Notes: generated by a model not told the origin, from the sequence alone. A stretch of 64,000 bases of DNA from Clostridiales bacterium (GCA_004557125.1 SFET01000007.1:38976-102975), one strand, 5' to 3'. Positions 18,212 through 25,939 are shown, counted from the stretch's first letter. Translations and numbers: made by a program.

Positions 18212-19384
18212 TCAACGATTGTTGATGGAAATTTCCGCGTTGATCTCCTCGGACGAGGAATAGACGGTGAGCGCCCCGTCCGTCAGCTGCACCCAGGAGA
18301 CGCTCTCCCCGAAGCAGCTGGGGCAGGGCAGCTTGCCGTCAGCATTGGCGGTGGCGATGCTGTGGGCCGAGGCGTTCTGCATGCCGGAGCAGTCCTCGGC
18401 CAGGTGGTAGTACACACTGCCCGGGGTGTAGTAGACCACGCCGACCCCATCTTCAGCCTCCGTCACGGCAGCGCTCTCGTAGAGGGTCAGCGGGTTCCAG
18501 GCGCAGTCCGAGCAGGCACCGTAGCCCTCCACCAGCGCCTGTTCCATGGTCAGCGCGCGGTCAAGGCTCTGTCCGCCGCAGTCGGGCACGCTGTGATAGT
18601 CGCTGCCCGGCGCGTCGTAACTTGCGTAGACGATGGAGGCCAGCGCCGCCGGCAGGAAGCAGTCGGTGCAGGGGCTCTTGCCCAGGGAGCGCGCCTCGGC
18701 GATGCTCATGAGGTTTGCGTTCTGCATGCCGGAGCAGTCGGACTCCTTGTGGAAGCAGACCCCGCCCTCCGTGCAGAACACCCAACTTTCGACGCAGATG
18801 GGGCAGGCCTTCTTGCCCAGGGTCGCCGCCTTCTCCCTGGTCATGAGGGATGCGCCCTGCATGCCGGAGCAGTCTGCCTCGTTGTGATAGTAGTACCCAC
18901 TCTGCGTGCAGTACACCACGCTTCCGATGCAGGCGGGACAGGCGGTCTTGCCCATGGCCTCGGCCTTCTCGATGGTCATGTGGGTCGCACCCTCCATGCC
19001 AGAGCAGTCGGGCTGACTGTGGTAGTATTTGCCGCCCTCCGTGCAGTAGACGGAGGCCTCGTCGTTCACGGGCGCGGGGGTGTCCGTGGGCTCAGGCGTG
19101 ACTGTCGCGGTGGGTTCGGCTGTGACCGTCGCGCTGGGGGCGGGGGTCGGGGTCACGTTGGTTTGGCTCAGGGGGAGCAGGTCGGGCTTGGGCTGGTTCA
19201 TGCGGCCCATGGAGAACAGCGCCGCGCCCAGCAGGATCACCAGCGCCGCGGCCACGGACAGCATGCCGGCCACCCTGCGCCGCCGCGCCGACAGTCGCGC
19301 GCCCCGAAGGAAGCCCAGGCGGATGGCCTCGCCCACGCAGTCGGGGGTCTGCGGGAAGGCCCGGTCGAAATCGATCCTGTTCAT
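18212..19384 (-). CDS. Membrane protein with five His/Cys repeats, probable ECF anti-sigma/sensor
   Basis: A 390-residue protein with a short cytoplasmic N-terminus (about 37 residues, Arg-rich), one TM helix (about 38-60), a Thr/Pro linker (about 70-108) and five outside repeats of about 45 residues. Repeats 1, 2, 3 and 5 follow YCTxGGxYYHxxxDCSGMxxA...GKxxCPxC; repeat 4 is divergent (SDYHSVPDCGG ... CSDC). Each unit offers one His and three Cys, a plausible C3H zinc or disulfide site. ATG 19384 overlaps the sigma gene stop (ATGA). Position and topology (small inside domain, one TM, sensor outside) suit an anti-sigma factor, although I see no classical anti-sigma domain. The same repeat builds the secreted protein at 19930-20685. 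Confidence 0.7.
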   Translation of the reverse strand: MNRIDFDRAFPQTPDCVGEAIRLGFLRGARLSARRRRVAGMLSVAAALVILLGAALFSMGRMNQPKPDLLPLSQTNVTPTPAPSATVTAEPTATVTPEPTDTPAPVNDEASVYCTEGGKYYHSQPDCSGMEGATHMTIEKAEAMGKTACPACIGSVVYCTQSGYYYHNEADCSGMQGASLMTREKAATLGKKACPICVESWVFCTEGGVCFHKESDCSGMQNANLMSIAEARSLGKSPCTDCFLPAALASIVYASYDAPGSDYHSVPDCGGQSLDRALTMEQALVEGYGACSDCAWNPLTLYESAAVTEAEDGVGVVYYTPGSVYYHLAEDCSGMQNASAHSIATANADGKLPCPSCFGESVSWVQLTDGALTVYSSSEEINAEISINNR

Positions 19385-19863
19385 GCTTGTTCATCTCCCG
19401 CGTTGAGGATTTTGCGCAGGCTGTTTCGGGCCTGGTGCAGCCGGGACTTGACCAGGGAATAGGGGATGTCCAGAATCCGGCCCACGTCGCGCAGGTCGTA
19501 GCCCTCCAGATAGCGCAGCAGCAGCGGCATGCGGTACTTCTCCGGCATGCTTTCAAGCGCCTCGCGCAGCTGCAGATCCTCGGTCATGGAATCCTGCTGC
19601 GACGGGCTGACCTGCTCGTCCAGCGGAGACAGCCGCAGCTTCTGCTTCCGCTGCAAATTGCGGCACTCGTTGACCAGGATGCGCGCAAGCCAGGCCTCGA
19701 AACGCGCCTCCTCCTTCAGGGAGCCGCGCTTCATCCAGCCCTTGAACACCGCCTCCTGAATGGCGTCGGCACAGTCGGCGTCATTCCACAGCACGGCGCG
19801 GGCGATGCGGTAGAGCTTGCGCTCCATCGCCTGCACCCGTGCCATGTACTCCTGGTCGCTCAT
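19381..19863 (-). CDS. ECF-type RNA polymerase sigma factor
   Basis: A 160-residue sigma-70 factor of the extracytoplasmic-function class. Region 2 (about 15-75) contains NDADCADAIQEAVFKGWMK and FEAWLARILVNECRNLQRK. Region 4 (about 100-155) contains LREALESMPEKYRMPLLLRYLEGYDLRDVGRILDIPYSLVKSRLHQAR, with the recognition helix near its end. Regions 1 and 3 are absent. ATG 19863 is used with the AGGTG site just upstream rather than 19899, which would run into a hairpin. It is coupled to the downstream membrane protein and follows the secreted repeat protein by 66 bases. A likely self-recognised promoter lies at 20737-20764. Confidence 0.92.
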   Translation of the reverse strand: MSDQEYMARVQAMERKLYRIARAVLWNDADCADAIQEAVFKGWMKRGSLKEEARFEAWLARILVNECRNLQRKQKLRLSPLDEQVSPSQQDSMTEDLQLREALESMPEKYRMPLLLRYLEGYDLRDVGRILDIPYSLVKSRLHQARNSLRKILNAGDEQA

Positions 19864-19888
19864 GGTAACACCTGCATTCGTCTTTGCT

Positions 19889-19912
19889 GGAGCGCGCACC
19901 CTCGCGCGCTCC
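19889..19912 (-). promoter_or_regulatory. Intercistronic hairpin before the sigma gene
   Basis: A perfect 9-bp inverted repeat (GGAGCGCGC / GCGCGCTCC) with a 6-base loop and no T-run lies between the secreted repeat gene and the sigma gene. It may stabilise the upstream message or lower read-through into sigma. Confidence 0.6.
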
Positions 19913-19929
19913 GCCGGGTTATCGCTGCA

Positions 19930-20685
19930 CTATTGGATGCACACGGGGCAGGCTTCCTTCCCCGCGCGGATTGCGTCCTCGGCGAACACGGGAGATGCGT
20001 TCTCCATGCCCTGACAGTGGGCGTCGCTGTGATAGTATTTGCCCTTCGCGGTGGCGTAGCAGGTCGCCGCGATGCACACGGGGCAGGGCTCCTTCCCCGC
20101 AAGCACCGCATCCTCCGCGAACACCGGGACAGCGTTCTGCATGCCCTGACAGTGGGAATCGCTGTGGTAGTACCTGCCCTTCTCGGTGGCGTAGCAGGTC
20201 GCCGCGACGCATACCGGGCAGGCCTCCTTGCCCGCGAGGATCGCGTCCTCCGCAGTCACGGGAGAGGCGTTCTGCATGCCGCAGCAGTCGGAAATGCGGT
20301 GGAAGTACTTGCCCCGGGGCGTGGCGTAGTACGCGCCCTCGACGCACACGGGACAGGCAGCCTTTCCCCGTGCGGTCGCCTGCGCTTCCGTCAGCAGGGA
20401 GGCGTTCTGCATGCCCTGACACTGTTTGTCGAGGTGGTAGTATTTGCCCTGCTCGGTGGCGTAGACGCACCCCGCGATGCACAGCGGGCAGGGGGTCTTG
20501 CCGGAGAGCAGCATCTCCTCCTCGGTCATGGGGGATGCGTTCTGCATGCCGGAGCACTGTTTGTCGAGGTGGTAGTAGTTCCCCTCGGAGGTGGCGTAGA
20601 AGGTCTCGGCAGATGCGCATACGGGCAGCAGCATGCACAGAAGCAGCAGGACGCTGCAAGGAACTGCAATGAAAATCCGTTTCAT
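19930..20685 (-). CDS. Secreted protein of five 45-residue His/Cys repeats
   Basis: A 251-residue protein consisting of a signal peptide (MKRIFIAVPCSVLLLLCMLL..., cut near ASA-ET) and five tandem repeats of 45 residues with nothing else. Consensus: YATxxGxYYHxxxxCxGMQNA, about 15 variable residues, then GKxxCPxC. His12, Cys17, Cys39 and Cys42 of each unit are invariant and could hold one zinc ion, as in Ada-like YH...C...CxxC domains, or form disulfides. Repeats 4 and 5 are nearly identical, which suggests recent duplication. It has an AGGAGG site and an ECF-type promoter, and is the first gene of the ECF operon. The same unit occurs five times in the membrane protein at 18212-19384. Function not described to my knowledge. 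Confidence 0.8.
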   Translation of the reverse strand: MKRIFIAVPCSVLLLLCMLLPVCASAETFYATSEGNYYHLDKQCSGMQNASPMTEEEMLLSGKTPCPLCIAGCVYATEQGKYYHLDKQCQGMQNASLLTEAQATARGKAACPVCVEGAYYATPRGKYFHRISDCCGMQNASPVTAEDAILAGKEACPVCVAATCYATEKGRYYHSDSHCQGMQNAVPVFAEDAVLAGKEPCPVCIAATCYATAKGKYYHSDAHCQGMENASPVFAEDAIRAGKEACPVCIQ

Positions 20686-20736
20686 AAATCTTTCCTCCTG
20701 ATCGGATGAATCATCTCAAGCATGCTTTCATCTATA

Positions 20737-20764
20737 TAGACGAAGGGAAGTGCAGTTTGGTTGA
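20737..20764 (-). promoter_or_regulatory. ECF-type promoter for the His/Cys-repeat operon
   Basis: On the minus strand, TCAACC (20759-20764), a 16-base spacer, then CGTCTA (20737-20742), about 50 bases before the start codon. An AAC -35 core and CGTC -10 core are hallmarks of ECF sigma promoters. It is probably recognised by the sigma factor of this operon. Confidence 0.65.
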
Positions 20765-20813
20765 ATCTGCGGCAAAAAATATTGTTTTTTATGGATGCGG
20801 AGGAGCACGGCTG

Positions 20814-20837
20814 AACTTTTTCCGATTTCTGACCGTC
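20814..20837 (+). promoter_or_regulatory. Possible ECF-type promoter for the divergent motor operon
   Basis: GAAC (AAC core 20814-20816) and CGTC (20834-20837) are separated by 17 bases after AAC, exactly as in the opposite-strand ECF promoter. An 8-bp hairpin (20839-20860, AAATGCGG / CCGCATTT) begins right after it. The motif is short, so chance is possible. Confidence 0.4.
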
Positions 20838-20905
20838 CAAATGCGGAGAAAGCCGCATTTGTCGATATTTCGTCATGCGGGCATCCAGATTCCGTCGCAT
20901 GCCGA

Positions 20906-20927
20906 TGCTATACTGTATGTGTATAGC
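20906..20927 (+). promoter_or_regulatory. Extended -10 promoter overlapped by an operator-like palindrome
   Basis: TGC-TATACT (20906-20914) is an extended -10 element. It lies inside the inverted repeat GCTATAC-N7-GTATAGC (20907-20927), a likely repressor site ahead of the motor operon. Confidence 0.5.
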
Positions 20928-20963
20928 TATATCGGTGAGAAAGAACAGCAAACGGAGGTACAT

Positions 20964-22535
20964 ATGGGATTTCTTTCTTCCTTAAAGAGCATCCTGGGCG
21001 GCAGCTTTTTCAATCTGCTGATCTATGCAGTCATCCTGTTTGTCTTCATAATGGGCCTGATCAAGTGCGTGTTTCCGGTGCTGCGCACCCGGGGAACCCT
21101 GCGCAGCGCGATCCGCAACATCCGCGCCGGAACCGAGGCGAAGAAGTCCTGGCAGGAGGACGACTTCCTGGGCAAGGGCGTGCTCAGCGCTCACTGGAGC
21201 GAATACTTAAACAACCTGTTCTTCGCGGACGGCGTGTACCACAACGCCTCCAACGTGGAGGACTTCATCAATGAGGAGACCGTGATCTACGGCCCCGGAC
21301 GCGCCGCCTTCAGCGACGCCGTGCCCAGCCTGCTGGTCTCCATCGGCTTCCTGGGCACGCTGATCGGCCTGGCCCAGGGCCTCTCCGGCTTCAGCATGAG
21401 CGACTCCACCGCCGTGATGGACTCCATCGTCACGCTGATCCCCGGCATGCGTTACGCCTTCATGACCTCCATCTTCGGCGTGGTGGGCTCGGTGGGCTTC
21501 ACGCTGATCACCCGCGCGGTGCAGGGCTCCACCGAGCACACGCTGCGCGACTTTTACAGCGCCATGAGTCGCCACGCGGGCGTGCTCTCCGTGGATCCGA
21601 TGACCCAGGTGGCCATCTACCAGCAGGAGCAGACCGCGCTGATCCGCAAGATGGCAAACGACCTGGACGGCAAGCTGTCCGAGAACATCGCCGGCGCGGT
21701 GGAGAGGGCCGTGGAGCCGCTGAACCAGAGCCTGAAGAACTTCGTCACCGTCGCCACCCGGGAACAGATGCGCTTCCTCGACGCGGTGGTGGGCCGGTTC
21801 ATCGACCGCATGGACGAGATGCTGGGCGGCCAGATGAAGCGGCTGTCCGCGGCGCTGGACGAGACCGCCACGGTGCAGGAGAGCGCCCTGCGCGCCGTGC
21901 ACGACAGCCTCGGCGAAACCGGCGAGATGCTGGACGGCATCCGCGAGGTCACGCGCATCGCCAACGACATGGTGCGCTCCAACGCCAAGTACATAGACGA
22001 CCTGCGGCAGAACCAGAAGCAGACCGACGATGCCTTCTCCCGCGTGGCATCCAGCGTGGAGCAGATGGATCTGATCAGCCGCCAGCAGGCGAACTACCTC
22101 AAGTCCGTCTCCGCCATGCAGGCCGAGGTCGCCCGCAGCATCGACCAGATGAATTCCTCGCTGAACAACTTCACCAAGCGCGTGACCGAGGACAGCGCCA
22201 ACGCCTCCACCGGCATGCTCAAGGCCGCTGCGGAGCTGCGCGCCACCGGCGAGCACATCAAGGAGATCCACAAGGACTGCACCGACGCGATCACTGCGGA
22301 GCTGAAGATGACGCTGGATTCCTATCAGGACTACGTCAACCAGTTCACCCAGCGCGTGGATTACCTGGCCGGAAGCATCTCCGATTCCTTGAGCCACATG
22401 CCCCAGGCGGTGAACGATACCTCCAACCAGTTCCTGGATCAGGTGGACCGCCTCACCGACACCCTGGCCCAGGCCCAGCGCGTGCTGAACGAGACCGTTG
22501 CCCGCCTCTACGGCGACCAGCGGGCCCGGCACTGA
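20964..22535 (+). CDS. MotA/TolQ/ExbB-family channel protein with long coiled-coil tail (ZorA-like)
   Basis: A 523-residue inner-membrane protein with TM helices at about 14-40, 116-140 and 160-186. The pair around VPSLLVSIGFLGTLIGLAQGLSGF and IPGMRYAFMTSIFGVVGSVGFTLITR is the MotA/TolQ/ExbB signature, which forms the pentamer of 5:2 ion-driven rotary units. Residues about 190-523 are one long cytoplasmic helical region rich in heptads, as in ZorA of the Zorya anti-phage system. ATG 20964 has a GGAGG site; the upstream open frame from 20706 is promoter DNA. The next gene supplies the MotB-like partner. ZorC, ZorD or ZorE are absent, so a Zorya defence role is not established. Confidence 0.8.
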   Translation: MGFLSSLKSILGGSFFNLLIYAVILFVFIMGLIKCVFPVLRTRGTLRSAIRNIRAGTEAKKSWQEDDFLGKGVLSAHWSEYLNNLFFADGVYHNASNVEDFINEETVIYGPGRAAFSDAVPSLLVSIGFLGTLIGLAQGLSGFSMSDSTAVMDSIVTLIPGMRYAFMTSIFGVVGSVGFTLITRAVQGSTEHTLRDFYSAMSRHAGVLSVDPMTQVAIYQQEQTALIRKMANDLDGKLSENIAGAVERAVEPLNQSLKNFVTVATREQMRFLDAVVGRFIDRMDEMLGGQMKRLSAALDETATVQESALRAVHDSLGETGEMLDGIREVTRIANDMVRSNAKYIDDLRQNQKQTDDAFSRVASSVEQMDLISRQQANYLKSVSAMQAEVARSIDQMNSSLNNFTKRVTEDSANASTGMLKAAAELRATGEHIKEIHKDCTDAITAELKMTLDSYQDYVNQFTQRVDYLAGSISDSLSHMPQAVNDTSNQFLDQVDRLTDTLAQAQRVLNETVARLYGDQRARH

Positions 22536-22566
22536 TGTGCGCGCCTGAGAAGGGACGGTGAAGCGC

Positions 22567-23586
22567 ATGCGATCCAACCGAAGGACGCTCGCCCGGCGGT
22601 ACGGGCGCAACGACGGCAGCTTCTGGCTGAGCTTTTCGGATCTGATGAGCTCGCTGGTGCTGATTATCATTCTGGTGATGTTCTACATCATCTATCAATA
22701 CTTCAACCTGGCGGAGATCAACCAGGCGGAGATCGCCCGCCGCCAGTATCAGCTGGACGAGGCCCAGGCCGAGCTGGAGACCCAGCAGGGCAAGCTCACC
22801 GAGGCGGAGAAGCAGATGATCGCCCAGCAGATTCTGCTGGACGCGAAGCAGGAGGAGCTGGACAGCGCCCAGGCGGTGCTGGAGGCCCAGAAGACCGAGC
22901 TTGCGGATACCCAGGCCCAGCTCAGCGAGAAGGAGGCCGAAATCGCCGCCCAGCAGGCGCAGATGGAGGCCCTGGGCATCCAGCTGGACGAGCAGCAGGC
23001 CCAGATCAACACCCAACAGGCCCAGCTGGACAACCAGCAGGCCCAGATCGAGCAGCTGGTGGGCATGAAGACCCGCATCATCACCTCGCTCTCCAGCGCG
23101 CTGAAGAGCAGCAGCATCTCCGCCACGGTGGATCCCACCACCGGCTCCATCGCCCTGGAATCGGACGTGCTGTTTGAATCCGGCGAGTACAAGCTCACCG
23201 ACGCGGGCAAGCGCTTCGTGGACAAGTTCCTGCCGGTGTATCTGGACGTGCTGTTCTCCGAGGAGTACAAGGGCTACGTCTCCGAGATCATCATCGAGGG
23301 CCACACGGACTCCGTGGGCGGGTATCTGACCAACCTGGAACTCTCCCAGCAGCGCGCGCTGGCCGTGGCCAGCTATGTGCTGGGCGACAGCTGCCGCGCG
23401 ATCTCGGCGGACGTCAAAAATACGCTCCGACCGGTGGTCACCGTCAACGGCCGCAGTTATAGCGATCGCATCTTCAACGCCGACGGCACCGAGAACATGG
23501 ACGCCTCCCGAAGGGTCGTGTTCAAGTTCCGCCTCACCGACGAGCAGATGATCCAGCAGCTGCGCCAGATCTTGGAATCCGAATAA
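22567..23586 (+). CDS. MotB/OmpA-family stator protein (ZorB-like)
   Basis: A 339-residue partner of the channel protein. After a basic N-terminus, SFWLSFSDLMSSLVLIIILVMFYII (one TM, about 20-45) places Asp25 where MotB has its proton-carrying Asp. An extended outside coiled coil rich in Gln/Glu/Ala (about 48-160) follows, then an OmpA-like peptidoglycan-binding domain with IIIEGHTDSVG (Asp248) and LSQQRALAVASYVL. The coiled coil is much longer than in MotB, so the wall anchor would stand far from the membrane, suiting a thick wall. ATG 22567 is preferred to GTG 22558, which is only 2 bases from the AAGGGA site. Confidence 0.85.
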   Translation: MRSNRRTLARRYGRNDGSFWLSFSDLMSSLVLIIILVMFYIIYQYFNLAEINQAEIARRQYQLDEAQAELETQQGKLTEAEKQMIAQQILLDAKQEELDSAQAVLEAQKTELADTQAQLSEKEAEIAAQQAQMEALGIQLDEQQAQINTQQAQLDNQQAQIEQLVGMKTRIITSLSSALKSSSISATVDPTTGSIALESDVLFESGEYKLTDAGKRFVDKFLPVYLDVLFSEEYKGYVSEIIIEGHTDSVGGYLTNLELSQQRALAVASYVLGDSCRAISADVKNTLRPVVTVNGRSYSDRIFNADGTENMDASRRVVFKFRLTDEQMIQQLRQILESE

Positions 23587-23622
23587 AACAAAGCATCAAA
23601 AGACAAAAGGGGAAATGCAAAA

Positions 23623-24177
23623 GTGCTCCACCTTCGCAGGCTGGTCTGGTTCATCGCCTCCCGGCTGATCCTGCTGTGCATCATCTGCGGCATCCTTGTG
23701 TGCGCCTTCTACATGTGCCTGAACACGGCAAACATCTACATCATCCTCACCGACGGCCTGGAGAAGCGCGCCAGCGTGATCCTGACCCAGGAGGACGCCG
23801 AGGATCTGAACTTCTACTTCCACGCCGACTTCCTCAGCGCCGACCGCGCGCTGGAGGGCGCCTTCGACGGCACCAGCGTGTACGACGATTACAGCATCAC
23901 CGACTTCGAATACGAACTGAAGATCGAAAAGCTCTGGGCCTGGCCCTGGGACAACTACGCCACCTGCACGGTTGTGGAGCGCGTGCCCTCCATCACCGGC
24001 AGCGTGATCTCCAGCCGCAAGAGCGAGGTCTCCGGCAGCGTGCCCTCCTGGCAGGGCGGCCGCTACGACATCACGCTGGTCAAGGTCAGCGGCGAGTGGA
24101 AGATCCTCGGCATGCAGCAGACCACCGTGCTGATGGAGGCCGCCGGAGCCGATGCCACAGTCGGCCCCGAAGCGTAA
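23623..24177 (+). CDS. Single-TM protein with possible NTF2-like outside domain, motor operon
   Basis: A 184-residue protein beginning with GTG 23623 after an AAAAGGGG site; no in-frame ATG is near. One TM helix (about 8-32) is followed by about 150 outside residues that read like an alpha+beta cone fold: an initial helix (LTQEDAEDLNFYFHADFL), then strands ending in YDITLVKVSGEWKILGMQQTTV, the usual end of NTF2-like domains. I do not recognise a named family. It lies 36 bases after the MotB-like gene, so it is probably a co-expressed accessory of the motor complex. Confidence 0.7.
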   Translation: MLHLRRLVWFIASRLILLCIICGILVCAFYMCLNTANIYIILTDGLEKRASVILTQEDAEDLNFYFHADFLSADRALEGAFDGTSVYDDYSITDFEYELKIEKLWAWPWDNYATCTVVERVPSITGSVISSRKSEVSGSVPSWQGGRYDITLVKVSGEWKILGMQQTTVLMEAAGADATVGPEA

Positions 24178-24193
24178 AATTTTCCAAATCTGT

Positions 24194-24227
24194 GCCCTTC
24201 CGATGGGAAGTTTTTCCCCGGAAGGGC
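24194..24227 (+). promoter_or_regulatory. Alternative hairpins before the coiled-coil gene
   Basis: CTTCC-GATG-GGAAG followed by TTTTT (24197-24215) would terminate. It competes with a 9-bp pairing GCCCTTCCG / CGGAAGGGC (24194-24202 with 24219-24227). The layout is that of a weak terminator or attenuator between the third and fourth gene. Confidence 0.5.
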
Positions 24228-24247
24228 TGTTCAGATGAAGGGACTTA

Positions 24248-24270
24248 TGTTATAATTACATATGTATAAT
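24248..24270 (+). promoter_or_regulatory. Extended -10 promoter for the coiled-coil gene
   Basis: TGT-TATAAT (24248-24256) with a weak TGTTCA at -35 (24228-24233). A second TATAAT lies at 24265-24270. A GGAGG site follows before ATG 24297. Confidence 0.65.
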
Positions 24271-24296
24271 TGCAAAAAGGGTTAGGAGGCTTATCC

Positions 24297-25880
24297 ATGG
24301 ATCGAAAGAATAAGGTGTGGCTTGTCGTGCTGGCACTTCTGCTGGTGCTGGCAATCGCGGCAGTGATCGTCATCAACGGCAGGCTGTCCACGTCCAAGAC
24401 GGCGCTGGAGGCGATGAGCACGCAGCTGGCCACGGAGCAGGAGAATTCCGAGGCGCTGAACGCGCAGCTGGAAGCGCTCCAGCAGAGCAGCGAAGATCTG
24501 CAGAGCGAGCTTGCACAGGCCAATGAAGAGAAAGCCTCCCTTGAAACGCAGCTGACCGAGGCGGAAGCAAAGACCACCGAGGCCGAAGCGCGCGCCACCG
24601 AGGCGGAGACGAAGGTCGCAGAGCTGGAGAATCGCGCTACTGTGGCCGAGACGAAGGCTGCCGATCTGGAGGCGCAGCTGGGCGTGGCTGCTGACAGCAA
24701 CGCCGCCCTGACGGGACAGCTGAGCGCTGCGCAGACCCAGGCGGAGCAGCTGGCCAGCGATCAGCAGGCCGCGCAGTACACCATCGCCACCATGGAGACT
24801 GCCGCACAGGAATATCAGAAGCGCATCGAGGAGCTGGAGACCTGCGCCGTGGATGCCCAGAACAGGATCGACGAGCTCAACGCCGCCATCCGCACCGCTG
24901 AGGAGCGCATCGTGGAGCTGGGCGGCGAGGTGACGCCCACCGCGCAGGAGGGCGACGTCGTGCCCGCCGCACAGACGGCCGGTGCACAGCCGGTGGAGGG
25001 TGATCCGACTGCAGCGGCTCAGGCGCCCCTGCTGGCGGTGCCCGAGGTGCAGACCCCCGAAATCCTGGCAAATGCCGACAAGGTGAATGTGGAAGAGATC
25101 TATGCGGACATCGATTCCATCGTCAATGGCGGCGAGGGCGCCATGACCGACGAGGAGAAGGTCGCCGCGCTGGATGAGCTGAAGGCGGAGCTTGCCGGCT
25201 ACGTCAGCGAGCTGAACGCAGCGCTGGAGGAGATCGCCGCACAGGAGAGCGCGCTGGCCGCTTCCGTGGACAGCATCGAGTCCCTGGAGGCCAATCTCGC
25301 CGCCGCACAGGCCCAGGTGGATGAGCTGGCCGCAGCCATCGCCCAGAGCGAGGAGACCATCGCCAGCCTCGAAACCCAGCTTTCCGAGCTCACCGCCCAG
25401 AGCGAGAGCGACATCGCCCTCGCTGCCTCCCAGATCGAGACCCTCAACGGACAGATCGCCGAGGAGCAGACCAGGGTCGCCGAGCTCAGCTCCCAGCTGG
25501 AGATCGCCAACGCCGAGCTGGCCGCGCGCATCGCCGAGCTGGAGGCCTACAAGCTCAACCGCGAGCTGGTGGAGGGTGACGCCTACACCGCATCCACGCT
25601 GGGCGACGTCCTGGCGGTTGCCGCCGACGGCGTGACCGTGGAGTGGACCTACACCAATGACACCATCAGCGGCAACGCAGTGGTGCTCAGCATTGAACTG
25701 GACGGCGAGGAGCTCTACCGCTCTGAGCTGCTCAATCCGGGTGAGAGCCTGGAGGGCATCGTGCTGAACCGCGCCCTGGAGGCCGGCAGCTACGAGGCCG
25801 TGGCCGTGGCGGGCGTGTACGGCGCCGACGGCGAAGCCATTTCCTCCACGCACGTGCCGGTGACCATCCAGGTCGGCTGA
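24297..25880 (+). CDS. Membrane-anchored coiled-coil protein with C-terminal beta domain
   Basis: A 527-residue protein with an N-terminal TM helix (about 6-27), two long Ala/Glu/Gln coiled-coil stretches (about 30-205 and 275-425) separated by a Pro/Gln-rich low-complexity hinge (about 215-265), and a C-terminal beta-sandwich-like domain of about 95 residues (GVTVEWTYTNDTISGNAVVLSIELDG...). ATG 24297 is set by AGGAGG 7 bases upstream. Outside orientation is likely. With the MotB-like coiled coil it would reach through the wall. The composition resembles tip or tether proteins, but I recognise no family. Confidence 0.7.
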   Translation: MDRKNKVWLVVLALLLVLAIAAVIVINGRLSTSKTALEAMSTQLATEQENSEALNAQLEALQQSSEDLQSELAQANEEKASLETQLTEAEAKTTEAEARATEAETKVAELENRATVAETKAADLEAQLGVAADSNAALTGQLSAAQTQAEQLASDQQAAQYTIATMETAAQEYQKRIEELETCAVDAQNRIDELNAAIRTAEERIVELGGEVTPTAQEGDVVPAAQTAGAQPVEGDPTAAAQAPLLAVPEVQTPEILANADKVNVEEIYADIDSIVNGGEGAMTDEEKVAALDELKAELAGYVSELNAALEEIAAQESALAASVDSIESLEANLAAAQAQVDELAAAIAQSEETIASLETQLSELTAQSESDIALAASQIETLNGQIAEEQTRVAELSSQLEIANAELAARIAELEAYKLNRELVEGDAYTASTLGDVLAVAADGVTVEWTYTNDTISGNAVVLSIELDGEELYRSELLNPGESLEGIVLNRALEAGSYEAVAVAGVYGADGEAISSTHVPVTIQVG

Positions 25881-25908
25881 GCCGCGAGCGGACATTTCAG
25901 ACGTGCGA

Positions 25909-25939
25909 CAGGGCGAAGCAAAGGCTTCGCCCTGTTTTT
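25909..25939 (+). terminator. Strong terminator of the motor operon
   Basis: A perfect 11-bp stem (CAGGGCGAAGC / GCTTCGCCCTG), loop AAAG, then TTTTT. Confidence 0.92.

Noticed and set aside
20706..20963. N-terminal extension of the ZorA-like protein
   Set aside because: Runs through promoter elements and hairpins; ATG 20964 has a GGAGG site and begins a normal membrane protein.
20964..25880. Complete Zorya defence system
   Set aside because: Only ZorA- and ZorB-like proteins are present; no ZorC, ZorD helicase or ZorE nuclease lies nearby.
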